Notes: generated by a model from the letters alone, not told the origin. DNA of 61,957 nt from an uncultured Lachnospiraceae bacterium (GCA_910588965.1 CAJUSO010000010.1:12141-74097); one strand, 5' to 3'. Counted from the stretch's first letter, positions 16,925-26,050 are shown. A program made the numbers and translations.

Positions 16925-18440
16925 GCAGCCAGCCGGGCAACTGTGGAAAGAGGCAGGAATAGCCGGAGAATCCGCAGGGCTGGAGGGACAAGCAGGAATG
17001 GCTGGGAAATCCGAAGGGCTGGAGGGGCAAGCAGGGATGTCTGGGAAATCCGAAGGTTCTAAGAAAGAGGCGGGAATGTCCGGGAAGTCCGAAGGTTCTA
17101 GGAAAGGGACCGGAATGTCCAGGAAGTCCGAAGGTTCTAGGAAAGGAGCCGGAATGTCCGGGAAGTCCGAAGGTTCTAGGAAAGAGGCAGGAATGGCCGG
17201 AAATCCTGGGGAGGAGACAGGAAAAGCGGGGAACCATGGAATGGGAAAAGCTGGGAAACGCCGGCAGAGGATGGATGAGGCGGGCATTGGCTTTATGCTG
17301 TTCCTGATGGCGTCCTGCGGGGTTTTGGAATGCGTCCTGGCCGGGGTATTGGCGGGGCAGGAAACAGACCGTATCCTGACTTTGGCTTTTCTTGGCGTCC
17401 TATATTATGTATCCCTCCTTACCGGGATGGAACTGTGCCGCAGGCAGAGTGGGTGGTTCTACGAAAAGGCCGGGAATTACAGGCAGATTGCCTTGTGGCA
17501 TGGCATATCCTGCGGGGCGGCTGTGGGGATGGCATTCCTGCCAGAGTTCGCCAGGCCTGTGATGTTAGTGGCCATGGGCATGGCAATGGCCTCCAATTCT
17601 TTTTTTGGCCTGATGTTCGGTATCTTCCATGGGATGGTGTATGCCCTCTGCGGGCAGGGAGGCCTGTACCTGTTCCTCTGCGGCGTCCTTTTGGCGGCCG
17701 GGGGCTGCCTGGCGGCTTATTTCCTGGACAGCCGGGAAAACCTGCCGTGGAAGGCGGTATTCCTGTTCCTCTATGTATTTGCGGACGTCCTGATATGTTC
17801 CTATCTGGCCTTTGGCGTGCTGGAATGGGATGTTCTGGCTTTTGGGGCTGGCAATGGGCTGGTATCCGCTATGGCAGCCACCCTGCTGTACCCAGGGCTT
17901 TCCGGCAGGCTGCGGGCAGCGCCCAGGGAGCGGTTGGAGAAAATCCTGCAGGAAAATTTTGGGCTGGTGCAGGATGTGCGCAATTTTTCCAAAACAGATT
18001 ATGAGCATGCTAAAAAGGTGTCGATGCTGGCAGGGGCCTGCGCCAAGCTGGTAGGGGCTGACCCGGATGTGGCTTCGGCAGGAGGGTTCTATTACCGCCT
18101 GGGCAGGATGGTGGGGGAGCCTTTCGTGGAGAATGGGGTGGCCTTGGCCAGGAGCAGCCACCTTCCCAGGCCTGTGGTCGGGATATTGAGCGAGTACTAT
18201 GGGGAAGAAAAGCTGCCCTCTACGGTGGAATCTGCAATTGTACATATTGTGGACAGCCTGGTGGCCAAGTTTGAAGTACTGGAGGCAGATACCTTCTCCA
18301 GCACATGGAACCAGGATATCCTGGTATACCAGACCTTGAATGAGCATTCGGCGGCTGGGATGTATGATAAGTCTGGCTTTAGCATGAATATGTTCCTGGA
18401 AATCAGGGATTATCTTATTAAGGAGGCAGAATTGTTTTGA
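16845..18440 (+). CDS. membrane HD-domain protein (7TM-HD/PgpH-like) with degenerate HD motif
   Basis: The longest reading is 531 residues. Residues 1-130 are a Gly/Ser/Lys/Glu-rich tail encoded mostly by a 39-bp repeat. Six to seven TM helices (about 145-350) and a cytoplasmic HD-like region (about 370-531) follow. PgpH-type relatives hydrolyse cyclic di-AMP. Here the family's HDIGK has become YYRLGRM, so the metal-binding His-Asp pair is lost although EHAKKV is kept; catalysis is doubtful. The large external domain of full-length 7TMR-HD proteins is missing. The start is unsure: ATG 16845 or 16854 lie inside phoH, while ATG 17241 or 17271, or ATGs within the repeat units, could serve. It overlaps ybeY by 4 bases. 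Confidence 0.8.
   Translation: MRIMRNRKKEDLRNGTGSGSVEEAGNKQPAGQLWKEAGIAGESAGLEGQAGMAGKSEGLEGQAGMSGKSEGSKKEAGMSGKSEGSRKGTGMSRKSEGSRKGAGMSGKSEGSRKEAGMAGNPGEETGKAGNHGMGKAGKRRQRMDEAGIGFMLFLMASCGVLECVLAGVLAGQETDRILTLAFLGVLYYVSLLTGMELCRRQSGWFYEKAGNYRQIALWHGISCGAAVGMAFLPEFARPVMLVAMGMAMASNSFFGLMFGIFHGMVYALCGQGGLYLFLCGVLLAAGGCLAAYFLDSRENLPWKAVFLFLYVFADVLICSYLAFGVLEWDVLAFGAGNGLVSAMAATLLYPGLSGRLRAAPRERLEKILQENFGLVQDVRNFSKTDYEHAKKVSMLAGACAKLVGADPDVASAGGFYYRLGRMVGEPFVENGVALARSSHLPRPVVGILSEYYGEEKLPSTVESAIVHIVDSLVAKFEVLEADTFSSTWNQDILVYQTLNEHSAAGMYDKSGFSMNMFLEIRDYLIKEAELF
16956..17228 (+). repeat. 39-bp tandem repeat array (seven units, 13 codons each)
   Basis: Units start at 16956, 16995, 17034, 17073, 17112, 17151 and 17190. 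They encode variants of GMSGKSEGSRKEA, with the first and last units most diverged. All units stay in frame. Several carry a purine-rich GGAAAGGAG or GAAAGAGG stretch five to seven bases before an ATG, so they look like repeated ribosome-binding sites. The array lies between phoH and the TM region of the HD protein. The opposite strand is also open by chance. Confidence 0.9.
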
Positions 18441-18931
18441 CAGTGACATTGGAAGACGAGGCAGGGGCGGCATTCCCCTTTGATTATCAGGGGCTGGCAG
18501 AGGAAGTGGTTGGGGCGGCCCTGGAATTTGAGGCATTCCCTTATGAGGCGGAGGTAGGGGTGTTTTTGGTATTGCCAGAGGAAATCCATGCCATGAACCG
18601 GGAATTCCGGCAGATTGACCGCCCTACGGATGTGCTGTCCTTCCCTATGGTCGCGTATGGGAAGCCAGGGGATTTTAGCGCGTTGGGGCAGGATGAGGAT
18701 AATTTTAACCCAGACACGGGGGAAGCCATGCTGGGCGATATTGTGCTGAACGTAGAATGGGTAAAAGAGCAGGCCAGGCAGTATGGGCACAGCGAAGAGC
18801 GGGAATATGCCTTCCTTATCCTGCACAGCATGCTCCACCTGCTGGGCTATGACCATATGACAGAGGAAGATGCCGTGCAGATGGAAGGGAAACAGCGGGA
18901 AATCCTGAATCAGATGGGGATTTTGCGGTAA
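18437..18931 (+). CDS. ybeY: endoribonuclease YbeY (16S rRNA maturation)
   Basis: This 164-residue UPF0054 metalloprotein acts in 16S rRNA 3'-end processing and ribosome quality control. The zinc motif appears as LHSMLHLLGYDHMTEED (His-x3-His-x5-His), with the family block RPTDVLSFPM upstream. Translation probably starts at TTG 18437, overlapping the TGA of the HD gene, with AGGAGG about ten bases upstream; GTG 18443 is an alternative. Its neighbours phoH and the HD protein are the usual partners. The dgkA/era genes that commonly follow are absent here. Confidence 0.93.
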   Translation: MTVTLEDEAGAAFPFDYQGLAEEVVGAALEFEAFPYEAEVGVFLVLPEEIHAMNREFRQIDRPTDVLSFPMVAYGKPGDFSALGQDEDNFNPDTGEAMLGDIVLNVEWVKEQARQYGHSEEREYAFLILHSMLHLLGYDHMTEEDAVQMEGKQREILNQMGILR

Positions 18932-18975
18932 TATTAAGTTATGAGAACACAGAGAGAAATTTGGAGGGAACGAAG

Positions 18976-20139
18976 ATGAAAAAACGTATGGTATGGCTGC
19001 TGATTGCAGTATGTACAATTTCCCTGGCGGCAGGCTGCGGGAAGAAGGAGGAAGAAGCGCCGCCAGAGCCGGTTGTCCAGGAAACGCCGGAGCCGGAACC
19101 AGAACCGGAGCCAGAACCGGAACCAGAGCCGGAGCCGGAACCAGAGCCGGAGCCAGAAGAAGAAAGCCATGAGGGGATGGCAAAAAGCTACCTGACAGGT
19201 GAGTGGATAGACGAAGAATTAGCGGCAAAGCGCCCGTTTGCCGTTATGATTGGGAATACTTCCCCAGCTTTGCCCCAGTATGGGATTTCCCAGGCGGACG
19301 TCATCTATGAGGTGCCTGTGGAAGGCTCAGATACCCGTCTGATGGCGCTGTTCCAGGATTACTCCGGCCTTGAAAGGATAGGGTCTGTACGGAGCTGCCG
19401 CCATTATTTCATCTATTTTGCCAAAGAGTTTGACGCGATTTATGGCCATTTTGGGCAGGCGGTTTATGCGGAGCCCATCCTGGCCCGGGATGATGTGCAT
19501 AACTTAAGCGGGCTGGATTATGAGGTGGAGAGCATTATGTATTACCGCGGGGATGACCGCAAAGCGCCCCACAATGCCTATACCAGTGCGGAAGGCATCA
19601 ATGCGGGCATTGAAAAAAAGGGATACCGCACGGAACTTTCTGAGGGGTATACAGGGCATTATAAATTTGCGGAAGATGATGAGCCTGTAGAACTTAAGGG
19701 CCAAGAGGACGCCCAGGTGGTCAGCCCAGGGTATTTTATTGGGAAGCCCTGGTTTGTATACAACAAGAAGGACGGCCTCTATTACCGCTATGAGTTCAAG
19801 GACAAACAGATTGACGGCAACAATGACAAGCAGCTTACGGTTAAGAATATCCTGGTGCAGTATTGCGATTGGTCCTTTAAGGATGAGAATGGGTATATGG
19901 ACATTGATACCATGTCCGGCGGGGATGGGTATTATATTACCAATGGGAAGATAGAGCCTGTTACATGGACCAAGGAGGGCGAAGATTCCCCAGCGCGTTA
20001 TTTCAGTGAGGATGGGGAAGAGATTACCCTGAACCAGGGGAAGACATGGGTATGCGTGGTAAGGAATAAATACAAGGACCGCTTTGGGGTCTATGCAGAT
20101 GAGGATGAGATGGATGCCGCAAGGAGCACGCAAGAATAA
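18976..20139 (+). CDS. DUF3048 (YerB-like) lipoprotein
   Basis: This 387-residue secreted lipoprotein has the signal MKKRMVWLLIAVCTISL and lipobox LAAGC, so it should be anchored outside the membrane. A Pro-Glu alternating stretch (about 38-62) acts as a stiff spacer. The DUF3048 body follows, with RPFAVMIGNT, VIYEVPVEGSDTRLMALF and IGSVRSCRHYF, and the C-terminal DUF3048_C part with GKTWVCVV. The molecular function of the family is unknown. ATG 18976 follows a GGAGGG site; an ATG 15 bases earlier has none. It stands alone between ybeY and the flippase. Confidence 0.9.
   Translation: MKKRMVWLLIAVCTISLAAGCGKKEEEAPPEPVVQETPEPEPEPEPEPEPEPEPEPEPEPEEESHEGMAKSYLTGEWIDEELAAKRPFAVMIGNTSPALPQYGISQADVIYEVPVEGSDTRLMALFQDYSGLERIGSVRSCRHYFIYFAKEFDAIYGHFGQAVYAEPILARDDVHNLSGLDYEVESIMYYRGDDRKAPHNAYTSAEGINAGIEKKGYRTELSEGYTGHYKFAEDDEPVELKGQEDAQVVSPGYFIGKPWFVYNKKDGLYYRYEFKDKQIDGNNDKQLTVKNILVQYCDWSFKDENGYMDIDTMSGGDGYYITNGKIEPVTWTKEGEDSPARYFSEDGEEITLNQGKTWVCVVRNKYKDRFGVYADEDEMDAARSTQE
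19087..19161 (+). repeat. Pro-Glu codon repeat in the DUF3048 lipoprotein
   Basis: About 24 residues of alternating Pro and Glu are coded by imperfect 6-, 12- and 18-base repeats of CCGGAG/CCAGAA type. Such tracts can change length by slippage without breaking the frame, and would set how far the DUF3048 domain stands off the membrane. Confidence 0.8.
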
Positions 20140-20197
20140 GGCAGCACGCCAGGCTGGCCGCTGTAAGGGGTACGCAAAGAATGGATAGGAGAGGGCT

Positions 20198-21877
20198 ATG
20201 GTAAGGTTTGAGAGATCTGGCATAAATAAAGAGAAAAAAAGCGAATCTAATTTTCTGGTGCAGGGCTCCATACTGGCGGTAGCTTCCATTATCAGCCGTG
20301 TAATCGGCCTGCTGTACCGGATACCGTTAAAATCAATTATCGGCGACATTGGCAACGACTATTATGGGACTGCTATGGAAATCTACAGCATCCTGCTGCT
20401 GATTTCCTCCTATAGCCTCCCTTTGGCTGTTTCAAAATTAGTATCCACGCGCATGGCAAAAGGGCAGAAGAGGAACGCATACCGCATCCTGAAGGGGGCG
20501 CTGCTTTTTGCCCTGGCTTCTGGCACTGCCGCAGGGCTCGTGGTCTATTTCGGCGCTGGGGTGATTACCACCTATGTGGTAAAGACGCCTTTGAGCATTT
20601 TCGCCCTGCAGGTGCTGGCGCCGACCCTTCTGATTGTGGCCGTCCTGGGGGTTGTCCGGGGATTCTTCCAGGGTATGGGCACCATGATGCCAAGCGCTAT
20701 CTCCCAGCTGATTGAGCAGGCCGTCAATGCAGTGGTCAGCGTCTGGGTAGCCTATATGCTGTACCAATACGGCACAAGGATTGGGGCTGTGCTGGGCAAC
20801 CCCTCTACCTATGCAGAGGCTTATGGGGCTGCCGGCGGCACCATAGGAACAGGCATTGGGGCTTTTGCGGCATTGCTGTTTACGGTTTTTGTATACCTGA
20901 GCTACCGCCCCAGCCTGCGGCGCGGGCTGCAGCGGGACAAAAGCAAAAATGTGGAGAGCTATAGGCGGATTTTCCATGTGCTCTTTATGACAATCGTGCC
21001 TGTGCTTTTGAGCACTACAATTTATAATATCACTTCATTCCTGGATATGGGCATATTTAAGCAGATTGCAGATTTGCAGGGTTACCAGGCGAAGGAATAC
21101 AGCCGGATGTGGGGGATTTACGTGGGGGAATACAAGGTGCTGGCAAATGTGCCGATAGCCATTGCCTCTTCCGTATCGGCCTCTTCCGTGCCCAGCCTGT
21201 CTACGGCTTTTGCGGCGAAGGATATCCCGCAGGTAAAGCGCAAGGTAGGGTATTCCATACGGTTTATCATGGTAATCGCCATTCCCTGCGCCGTAGGCAT
21301 GGGCGTGCTGGCGTCCCCCATCCTGCAGCTGCTGTTTGGGGACAGCCGTGCCATGCCTGCCAGGATGATGCAGATTGGGGCAGTCTCCATCGTATTTTAT
21401 TCCCTGTCCACCTTGAGCAATGGGATCCTGCAGGGGATTAACCGCATGAATGCGCCGGTGAAGAATGCGCTGGTTACCTTGCTGATACATATGGGCGTCC
21501 TGTCAGCGCTGATGTATGTGCTGGATTTGAATATTTATGCCGTGGTGTGGGCAAATACGTTTTTTTCCTTTATGATGTGCATCCTGAACGGAAGGGCGAT
21601 ACGCAAGTATCTGAGATACCGGCAGGAAGTCAAGCGTACCTTTATCGTGCCTGGGATTTCGGCCTTGGTTATGGGAGGGGCGGTTTACGGCGTGTATACC
21701 TTGCTGATTATGACCCTGGGGAGCAATGCCGTGGCCACGGTAGCGTCCATTATGGTGGGGGTCTGCGTCTATGGCATCGTACTGCTTCTGCTGCGCGGCT
21801 TACGGGAGCATGAACTGCGCAGCTTCCCCATGGGCGGGTTTATTGTGAAGGTGGCAAAGAAGCTGAAATTAATGTGA
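20198..21877 (+). CDS. SpoVB/MurJ-like polysaccharide flippase (MOP superfamily)
   Basis: This 559-residue polytopic protein has about 14 predicted TM helices in the MVF/PST arrangement. The N-terminal ILAVASIISRVIGLLYRIPL block and the internal FFQGMGTMMPSAISQLIEQ and GILQGINRMNAPVKN blocks are typical of stage V sporulation protein B and related lipid-linked glycan flippases. It probably moves a lipid-linked cell-wall or cortex precursor across the membrane; the substrate is not shown by the sequence. Several sporulation genes are close by, which favours the SpoVB reading. The ATG is 58 bases after the DUF3048 gene, behind AGGAGAGGG. Confidence 0.85.
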   Translation: MVRFERSGINKEKKSESNFLVQGSILAVASIISRVIGLLYRIPLKSIIGDIGNDYYGTAMEIYSILLLISSYSLPLAVSKLVSTRMAKGQKRNAYRILKGALLFALASGTAAGLVVYFGAGVITTYVVKTPLSIFALQVLAPTLLIVAVLGVVRGFFQGMGTMMPSAISQLIEQAVNAVVSVWVAYMLYQYGTRIGAVLGNPSTYAEAYGAAGGTIGTGIGAFAALLFTVFVYLSYRPSLRRGLQRDKSKNVESYRRIFHVLFMTIVPVLLSTTIYNITSFLDMGIFKQIADLQGYQAKEYSRMWGIYVGEYKVLANVPIAIASSVSASSVPSLSTAFAAKDIPQVKRKVGYSIRFIMVIAIPCAVGMGVLASPILQLLFGDSRAMPARMMQIGAVSIVFYSLSTLSNGILQGINRMNAPVKNALVTLLIHMGVLSALMYVLDLNIYAVVWANTFFSFMMCILNGRAIRKYLRYRQEVKRTFIVPGISALVMGGAVYGVYTLLIMTLGSNAVATVASIMVGVCVYGIVLLLLRGLREHELRSFPMGGFIVKVAKKLKLM

Positions 21878-21984
21878 TGTGGGAGAGGGGCCAGTGTTTT
21901 CCCTGAGGGAATGAGGGGAACAAAATGGGAAATATTGTATAAAATAAAAATAAATGGCGGATACTACATAAAAAGGAGTTTGGT

Positions 21985-22416
21985 ATGAGAGAAAAATGTA
22001 GTATCCGTTTATTATTGGCAGGGGTAGCCGTGGCATTGGCGATTGGCGGCGGCATTGGTTTTTTTGCAGGCACCAGGAAGAATTGGGAAGGCTATGAGAG
22101 GCGCATAGGGCTGCTGCGGGAAAAAAATGAAATGCTGCTGGCCAGGCAGGCGTTCTTAAGGCAAGAGGAAGAGCTTGCAGAGAGCCTGAAGGTAGTGGAG
22201 CCGGAAGGGGAAGAAAAGGCAGGGGCAGAGGGGTTTGTGCTGCTGGAAGACGGGGGGTTTGTGGCAGTTTATATGGCAGACCGTAAGACACGGTATGCAG
22301 CCACAGGGATTCTGATCCAGGAGCTCCCCAAGGAGCTGCAGGCAGAAATCCAGGAAGGGAAGGTGCTGGAAGGGGAAGAGCAGCTTTATAATTTCCTGGA
22401 AAGCTATTCCAGCTAG
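21985..22416 (+). CDS. small single-pass membrane protein, BofC-C-terminal-like (tentative)
   Basis: This 143-residue protein has one TM helix (about 8-28), a coiled-coil-like stretch (about 35-65) and a small external domain ending in LYNFLESYSS. The pattern TGILIQELPKELQAEIQEGK followed by that tail recalls the C-terminal domain of BofC-like sporulation proteins, but the similarity is weak. A good AAAAGGAG site precedes ATG 21985. Its function is unknown. It lies alone between the flippase and the flavoproteins. Confidence 0.6.
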   Translation: MREKCSIRLLLAGVAVALAIGGGIGFFAGTRKNWEGYERRIGLLREKNEMLLARQAFLRQEEELAESLKVVEPEGEEKAGAEGFVLLEDGGFVAVYMADRKTRYAATGILIQELPKELQAEIQEGKVLEGEEQLYNFLESYSS

Positions 22417-22481
22417 GGGGCGGGCGCCCCGCCTGCCCCGCCATCTGGCGTCTTGAAATTTGGGGCCTGGTATGGTAAAAT

Positions 22482-23750
22482 ATGCCCATGGAAAAAAAAG
22501 CAGACATTATCATCGTAGGGGCGGGCGCATCCGGGCTTACTGCAGCCATACAGGCGGCAAGGGAAGGCGCGGGCGTCCTAGTGTTAGAACATATGGAAAC
22601 GGCAGGGAAGAAAATCCTGTCCACAGGGAATGGGAAATGTAATTTCACCAACAAGAAGCAGGGAATTGCCTATTATAGGGGCAGGAACCCTGCCTTTGTC
22701 TTGCCTGTCCTGGGGCAGTTTGGCTTAGAGGAATCCCTGCAGTTTTTGGAAGGGCTTGGGATTGTGCCAAAGTGCAAGCGGGACGGCTATTATTACCCAG
22801 CCAGCGGCCAGGCTTCCTCTGTGCGGGAAGTCCTGCTGATGGAGTGCAGGAGGCTTGGGGTGGGCATTTCCTGCGGCATTGGGATACGTTCCATCGGACG
22901 GGGAAAAGGGCGCTTCCTGTTCCATACAAAGCAGGGGCAGTATGAGAGCCGGGCCTGCATCCTGGCTACAGGCGGCAAAGCGGCCCCCAAAACCGGGAGC
23001 GACGGCAGCGGCGTCCCTTACCTGGAAGGGTTTGGCCATAAGGCGCCTCTTTTCGTGCCGGCATTAGTACAGATGCAGGGGAAGCAGGGATTCCTGAAGG
23101 AACTGGCAGGCGTCCGTATTGAAGGAAGGATAAGCCTTTTGGTAGAAGGGGAAACGGTAGCGGAGGATATGGGGGAAATCCAGCTGACAGCGTTTGGGGT
23201 ATCCGGGATCCCGGCATTCCAGGTCAGCCGTTATGCCTCCTATGCCCTCTTGGAAAGGAAACACGTGGCGGCCGAGTTGGATTTCCTGCCAGATTTGGAT
23301 AAGGGGCAGGCAAGGGAAAGGATGCGGCAGCGTTTTTTGGTTTCTGGGGAAGGGAAGACAGCAGGGGAAGCCTTGGTAGGCCTGTTCCCCCATAAGGTCA
23401 GCCAGGTACTGCTGCAGGAAAGCGGCATACCGCCCCAAAAGCCTGCCAGCAGCTTAAGCCGGAAGGAACTTGGGCGTTTGGCCATTTTGGCGCAGCGCCT
23501 TACCATAGATATCATAGGGACAAAGGGCTTTGATGCGGCGCAGGTGGCGGCAGGGGGGGTAGATACCGAAGAGATTTGGGCGCAGACGATGGGGTCAAAG
23601 CTAGTGGAGGGGCTTTTTTTTGCAGGGGAAATCGTGGATATTGATGGGATGTGCGGCGGGTATAACCTGCAATGGGCCTGGTCCAGCGGGACGGTGGCAG
23701 GGAGGTCGGCAGCCCGGTATGTGGGAAAGAGAGGAAAGGACGGGAAATGA
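22482..23750 (+). CDS. HI0933/BaiN-family flavoprotein oxidoreductase
   Basis: This 422-residue FAD protein has the dinucleotide motif IIVGAGASGLTAA at the N-terminus. The family-specific GKKILSTGNGKCNFTN and the C-terminal GEIVDIDGMCGGYNLQWAWSSG are both present. Relatives include BaiN, reported to act on bile-acid intermediates, but most members have no assigned substrate, so none is claimed here. Start ATG 22482 or 22488; neither has a strong ribosome site. It overlaps the next flavoprotein gene by 4 bases (ATGA), so the two are probably made together. Confidence 0.88.
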   Translation: MPMEKKADIIIVGAGASGLTAAIQAAREGAGVLVLEHMETAGKKILSTGNGKCNFTNKKQGIAYYRGRNPAFVLPVLGQFGLEESLQFLEGLGIVPKCKRDGYYYPASGQASSVREVLLMECRRLGVGISCGIGIRSIGRGKGRFLFHTKQGQYESRACILATGGKAAPKTGSDGSGVPYLEGFGHKAPLFVPALVQMQGKQGFLKELAGVRIEGRISLLVEGETVAEDMGEIQLTAFGVSGIPAFQVSRYASYALLERKHVAAELDFLPDLDKGQARERMRQRFLVSGEGKTAGEALVGLFPHKVSQVLLQESGIPPQKPASSLSRKELGRLAILAQRLTIDIIGTKGFDAAQVAAGGVDTEEIWAQTMGSKLVEGLFFAGEIVDIDGMCGGYNLQWAWSSGTVAGRSAARYVGKRGKDGK

Positions 23751-25480
23751 TTCGTATACAGCAGCTAAAGCTTCCGGTTAACCATACAGAGCAGCAATTG
23801 CTCCAGAAAATCGCAAAGACCCTTCGGATACAGCCAGGGGACATCCTGGATTTCCAGATCCGCAAACAGTCCATTGATGCCCGCAAAAAGCGGGAAGTGT
23901 CCTATGTGTATACGGTGGATGCCAGGGTGGAGAAGGAATCAGCAGTACTGCGGCGTGCCAAAAGCCGGCAGGTATGCCTGGCTGCGGATGTCCCATACCA
24001 GTTCCAAGTGAAAGGGGAGAAGGCGCTGCCCCACCCGCCGGTCATCGTCGGGAGCGGGCCGGCCGGCCTGTTCTGCGCTTACCTGCTGGCAGAGCACGGG
24101 TATTGCCCGGTTATCCTGGAGCGGGGGAAGGCCGTGGAGGAACGCCTGCAGGATGTGGAGCGGTTCTGGCAGGAGAATCAATTGGACGTGAGGTCGAATG
24201 TCCAGTTTGGGGAAGGGGGCGCCGGCACCTTTTCCGATGGCAAACTGAATACGCTGGTGAAGGATGTAAAGGGCAGGAACCGGAAGGTGCTGGAGATTTT
24301 TATCCGCCATGGGGCGCCAGCATCCATTGCCTGGCAGAATAAGCCCCATATCGGGACAGACATCTTGAAGGATGTCATTGCAGACATGCGCAGGCAGATC
24401 CAGGAATGGGGCGGCACGTATCTCTTTGAGACCTGCATGACGGGGCTGGATTTAGACGGCGGGAGGCTGTCGGCCGTTACGTGCGTACGCAAAGGGGGCA
24501 AAAACCCAGGCGATGTGCAAGGATGTAAGCTAAAAGGGGGCAAAAACCCAGGCGATGTGCAGGGAAGCAAGCCTGAGGGCTGCCAGGAGGGATACGGTTT
24601 CCAGCTGGAGGCAGAAGTAGCTGTGCTGGCGATTGGGCACAGCGCCAGGGATACCTTTGAAATGCTGCTGGAAAAAGGGTTTGAGATGGAGGCGAAATCC
24701 TTTGCCGTAGGGCTGCGGGTGGAGCATCCCCAGGCTATGGTGGATGAAGCGCAATATGGCAGTGAGGCTGCAGCCCTTCTCCCGGCGGCTTCCTATAAGC
24801 TGACGGCAAACCTGGAAAATGGGCGCAGCGTGTATTCCTTCTGTATGTGCCCAGGGGGCTTTGTGGTGAACGCTTCCTCTGAGGAAGGGCGGGTTGCGGT
24901 GAACGGCATGAGCTACAGCAAGCGGGAGGGGGCGAACGCCAACAGCGCTATTATCGTGTCTGTTACCCCAGAGGATTTTGGGGACGCCTCTCCCTTAAGC
25001 GGCGTCATGTTCCAGCGTAGGCTGGAAGAGGCGGCTTACCGCCTGGGGGATGGGTGCGTGCCCCAGCAGCTGTTTGGGGATTTTGAGAAGGGGATCCAAT
25101 CAGAAGGGTATGGGACGTTTGGGCTTGGGGAAGGAAATGCCAGATTTTCTTCCGCCATCAAGGGGCGCCATGCCTTTGCCCCGTTGCACCGTCTGTTCCC
25201 GAAGGAAATCACGGAATCCTTCCTCCAGGGGATGCATCTGTTTGCAAATCATATCCCGGGGTTTGACCATCCGGATGTTATCCTGTCTGGCGTGGAGAGC
25301 CGGACTTCTTCCCCAGTCCGGATTCCCCGGGGGGAGGATTTTGAATGCAGCCAGAAAGGGGTATACCCCTGCGGCGAAGGGGCGGGCTATGCAGGCGGCA
25401 TAATGTCTGCGGCCATGGATGGGATGAAGGTGGCGGAGGCCATTGCTGCAAAATATAAAAGGATAGGCCGCCCAAAATAG
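23747..25480 (+). CDS. COG2509-type FAD-dependent dehydrogenase
   Basis: This 577-residue protein has an N-terminal helical domain (about 1-95), then the FAD motif VIVGSGPAGLFCAYLLAEHG. The family blocks NVQFGEGGAGTFSDGKLN and AVGLRVEHPQAMVDEAQYG and the C-terminal GEGAGYAGGIMSAAMDG follow. No substrate is known for this family. ATG 23747 overlaps the preceding stop. A two-unit 42-bp duplication inserts about 28 residues (KGGKNPGDVQG twice) into the middle of the protein, probably in a surface loop, without breaking the frame. Confidence 0.88.
   Translation: MIRIQQLKLPVNHTEQQLLQKIAKTLRIQPGDILDFQIRKQSIDARKKREVSYVYTVDARVEKESAVLRRAKSRQVCLAADVPYQFQVKGEKALPHPPVIVGSGPAGLFCAYLLAEHGYCPVILERGKAVEERLQDVERFWQENQLDVRSNVQFGEGGAGTFSDGKLNTLVKDVKGRNRKVLEIFIRHGAPASIAWQNKPHIGTDILKDVIADMRRQIQEWGGTYLFETCMTGLDLDGGRLSAVTCVRKGGKNPGDVQGCKLKGGKNPGDVQGSKPEGCQEGYGFQLEAEVAVLAIGHSARDTFEMLLEKGFEMEAKSFAVGLRVEHPQAMVDEAQYGSEAAALLPAASYKLTANLENGRSVYSFCMCPGGFVVNASSEEGRVAVNGMSYSKREGANANSAIIVSVTPEDFGDASPLSGVMFQRRLEEAAYRLGDGCVPQQLFGDFEKGIQSEGYGTFGLGEGNARFSSAIKGRHAFAPLHRLFPKEITESFLQGMHLFANHIPGFDHPDVILSGVESRTSSPVRIPRGEDFECSQKGVYPCGEGAGYAGGIMSAAMDGMKVAEAIAAKYKRIGRPK
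24491..24561 (+). repeat. 42-bp in-frame duplication inside the FAD dehydrogenase
   Basis: Identical 29-base blocks at 24491-24519 and 24533-24561 are offset by 42 bases (14 codons) and encode two copies of KGGKNPGDVQG. Perfect identity over 29 bases suggests a recent event. Confidence 0.9.
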
Positions 25481-25513
25481 GGATGGGAAGAATGTGCTGG
25501 CGGCAGGAAGGGG

Positions 25514-26050
25514 GTGGCGGATTGCATGGAAAGGCATATTAGCGGTTCTGTGCATAGAGGGAAAACGTTGGGTAAGTATGTAGCAAGAAGGCTTAGGGAT
25601 TGTGATGTGCAAGATGTTTTCCGGCTGTGCCATGGGAACCGGTTGTATTATGAATACTGCCCGCCAATGGTAACAAAAGAAAGCATAAAGGAAGATATGC
25701 TTGCCCTCCCGCCCAATATTGGGCAAGAGGATAAGTTCTATATCGGGTTTTATGATGGGAAGAAGTTAATAGCGGTCCTGGATTTGATTAATGGGTATCC
25801 AGAGCAGGGGATGGCATATATAGGTTTTTTCATGATGGATGCGGCAATACAGGGAAGAGGCGTAGGATCGGAAATCATTTCCGGGCTATGTGAATCCCTG
25901 AAGCGGGCGGGATTTACCTCTGTCCGGCTGGCCTGGGTAAAAGGGAACCCGCAGGCAGAGCATTTCTGGTTAAAAAACCTTTTCGTAGCCTTAAAAGAAA
26001 CAACGGGCAATGTGCCAGGTACTGTGATCCTTGCAGAAAGGACCTTATAA
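25514..26050 (+). CDS. GNAT-family N-acetyltransferase
   Basis: This 178-residue protein has the acetyl-CoA-binding signature MMDAAIQGRGVGSEIISGL (motif A, Q/R-x-x-G-x-G/A) and a typical late strand HFWLKNLF. The acceptor, protein or small molecule, is unknown. Start is GTG 25514 or ATG 25526; a GGAAGGGGG stretch is close to both. It sits alone between the flavoproteins and mutS. Confidence 0.85.
   Translation: MADCMERHISGSVHRGKTLGKYVARRLRDCDVQDVFRLCHGNRLYYEYCPPMVTKESIKEDMLALPPNIGQEDKFYIGFYDGKKLIAVLDLINGYPEQGMAYIGFFMMDAAIQGRGVGSEIISGLCESLKRAGFTSVRLAWVKGNPQAEHFWLKNLFVALKETTGNVPGTVILAERTL

Noticed and set aside
16956..17228. 39-bp array as a CRISPR
   Set aside because: Units are contiguous with no unique spacers and are translated in frame; no cas genes are nearby.
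16712..17287. A 191-residue open frame on the minus strand opposite the 39-bp array
   Set aside because: It is a Pro/Phe/Ser-rich complement of the repeat, overlaps phoH, and has no ribosome site or family motif. Repeats without stops open several frames at once.
22417..22440. GC-rich GGCGGG/CCCGCC stretch as a terminator
   Set aside because: The stem is short, the loop is tight and no T-run follows; it was left out of the features.
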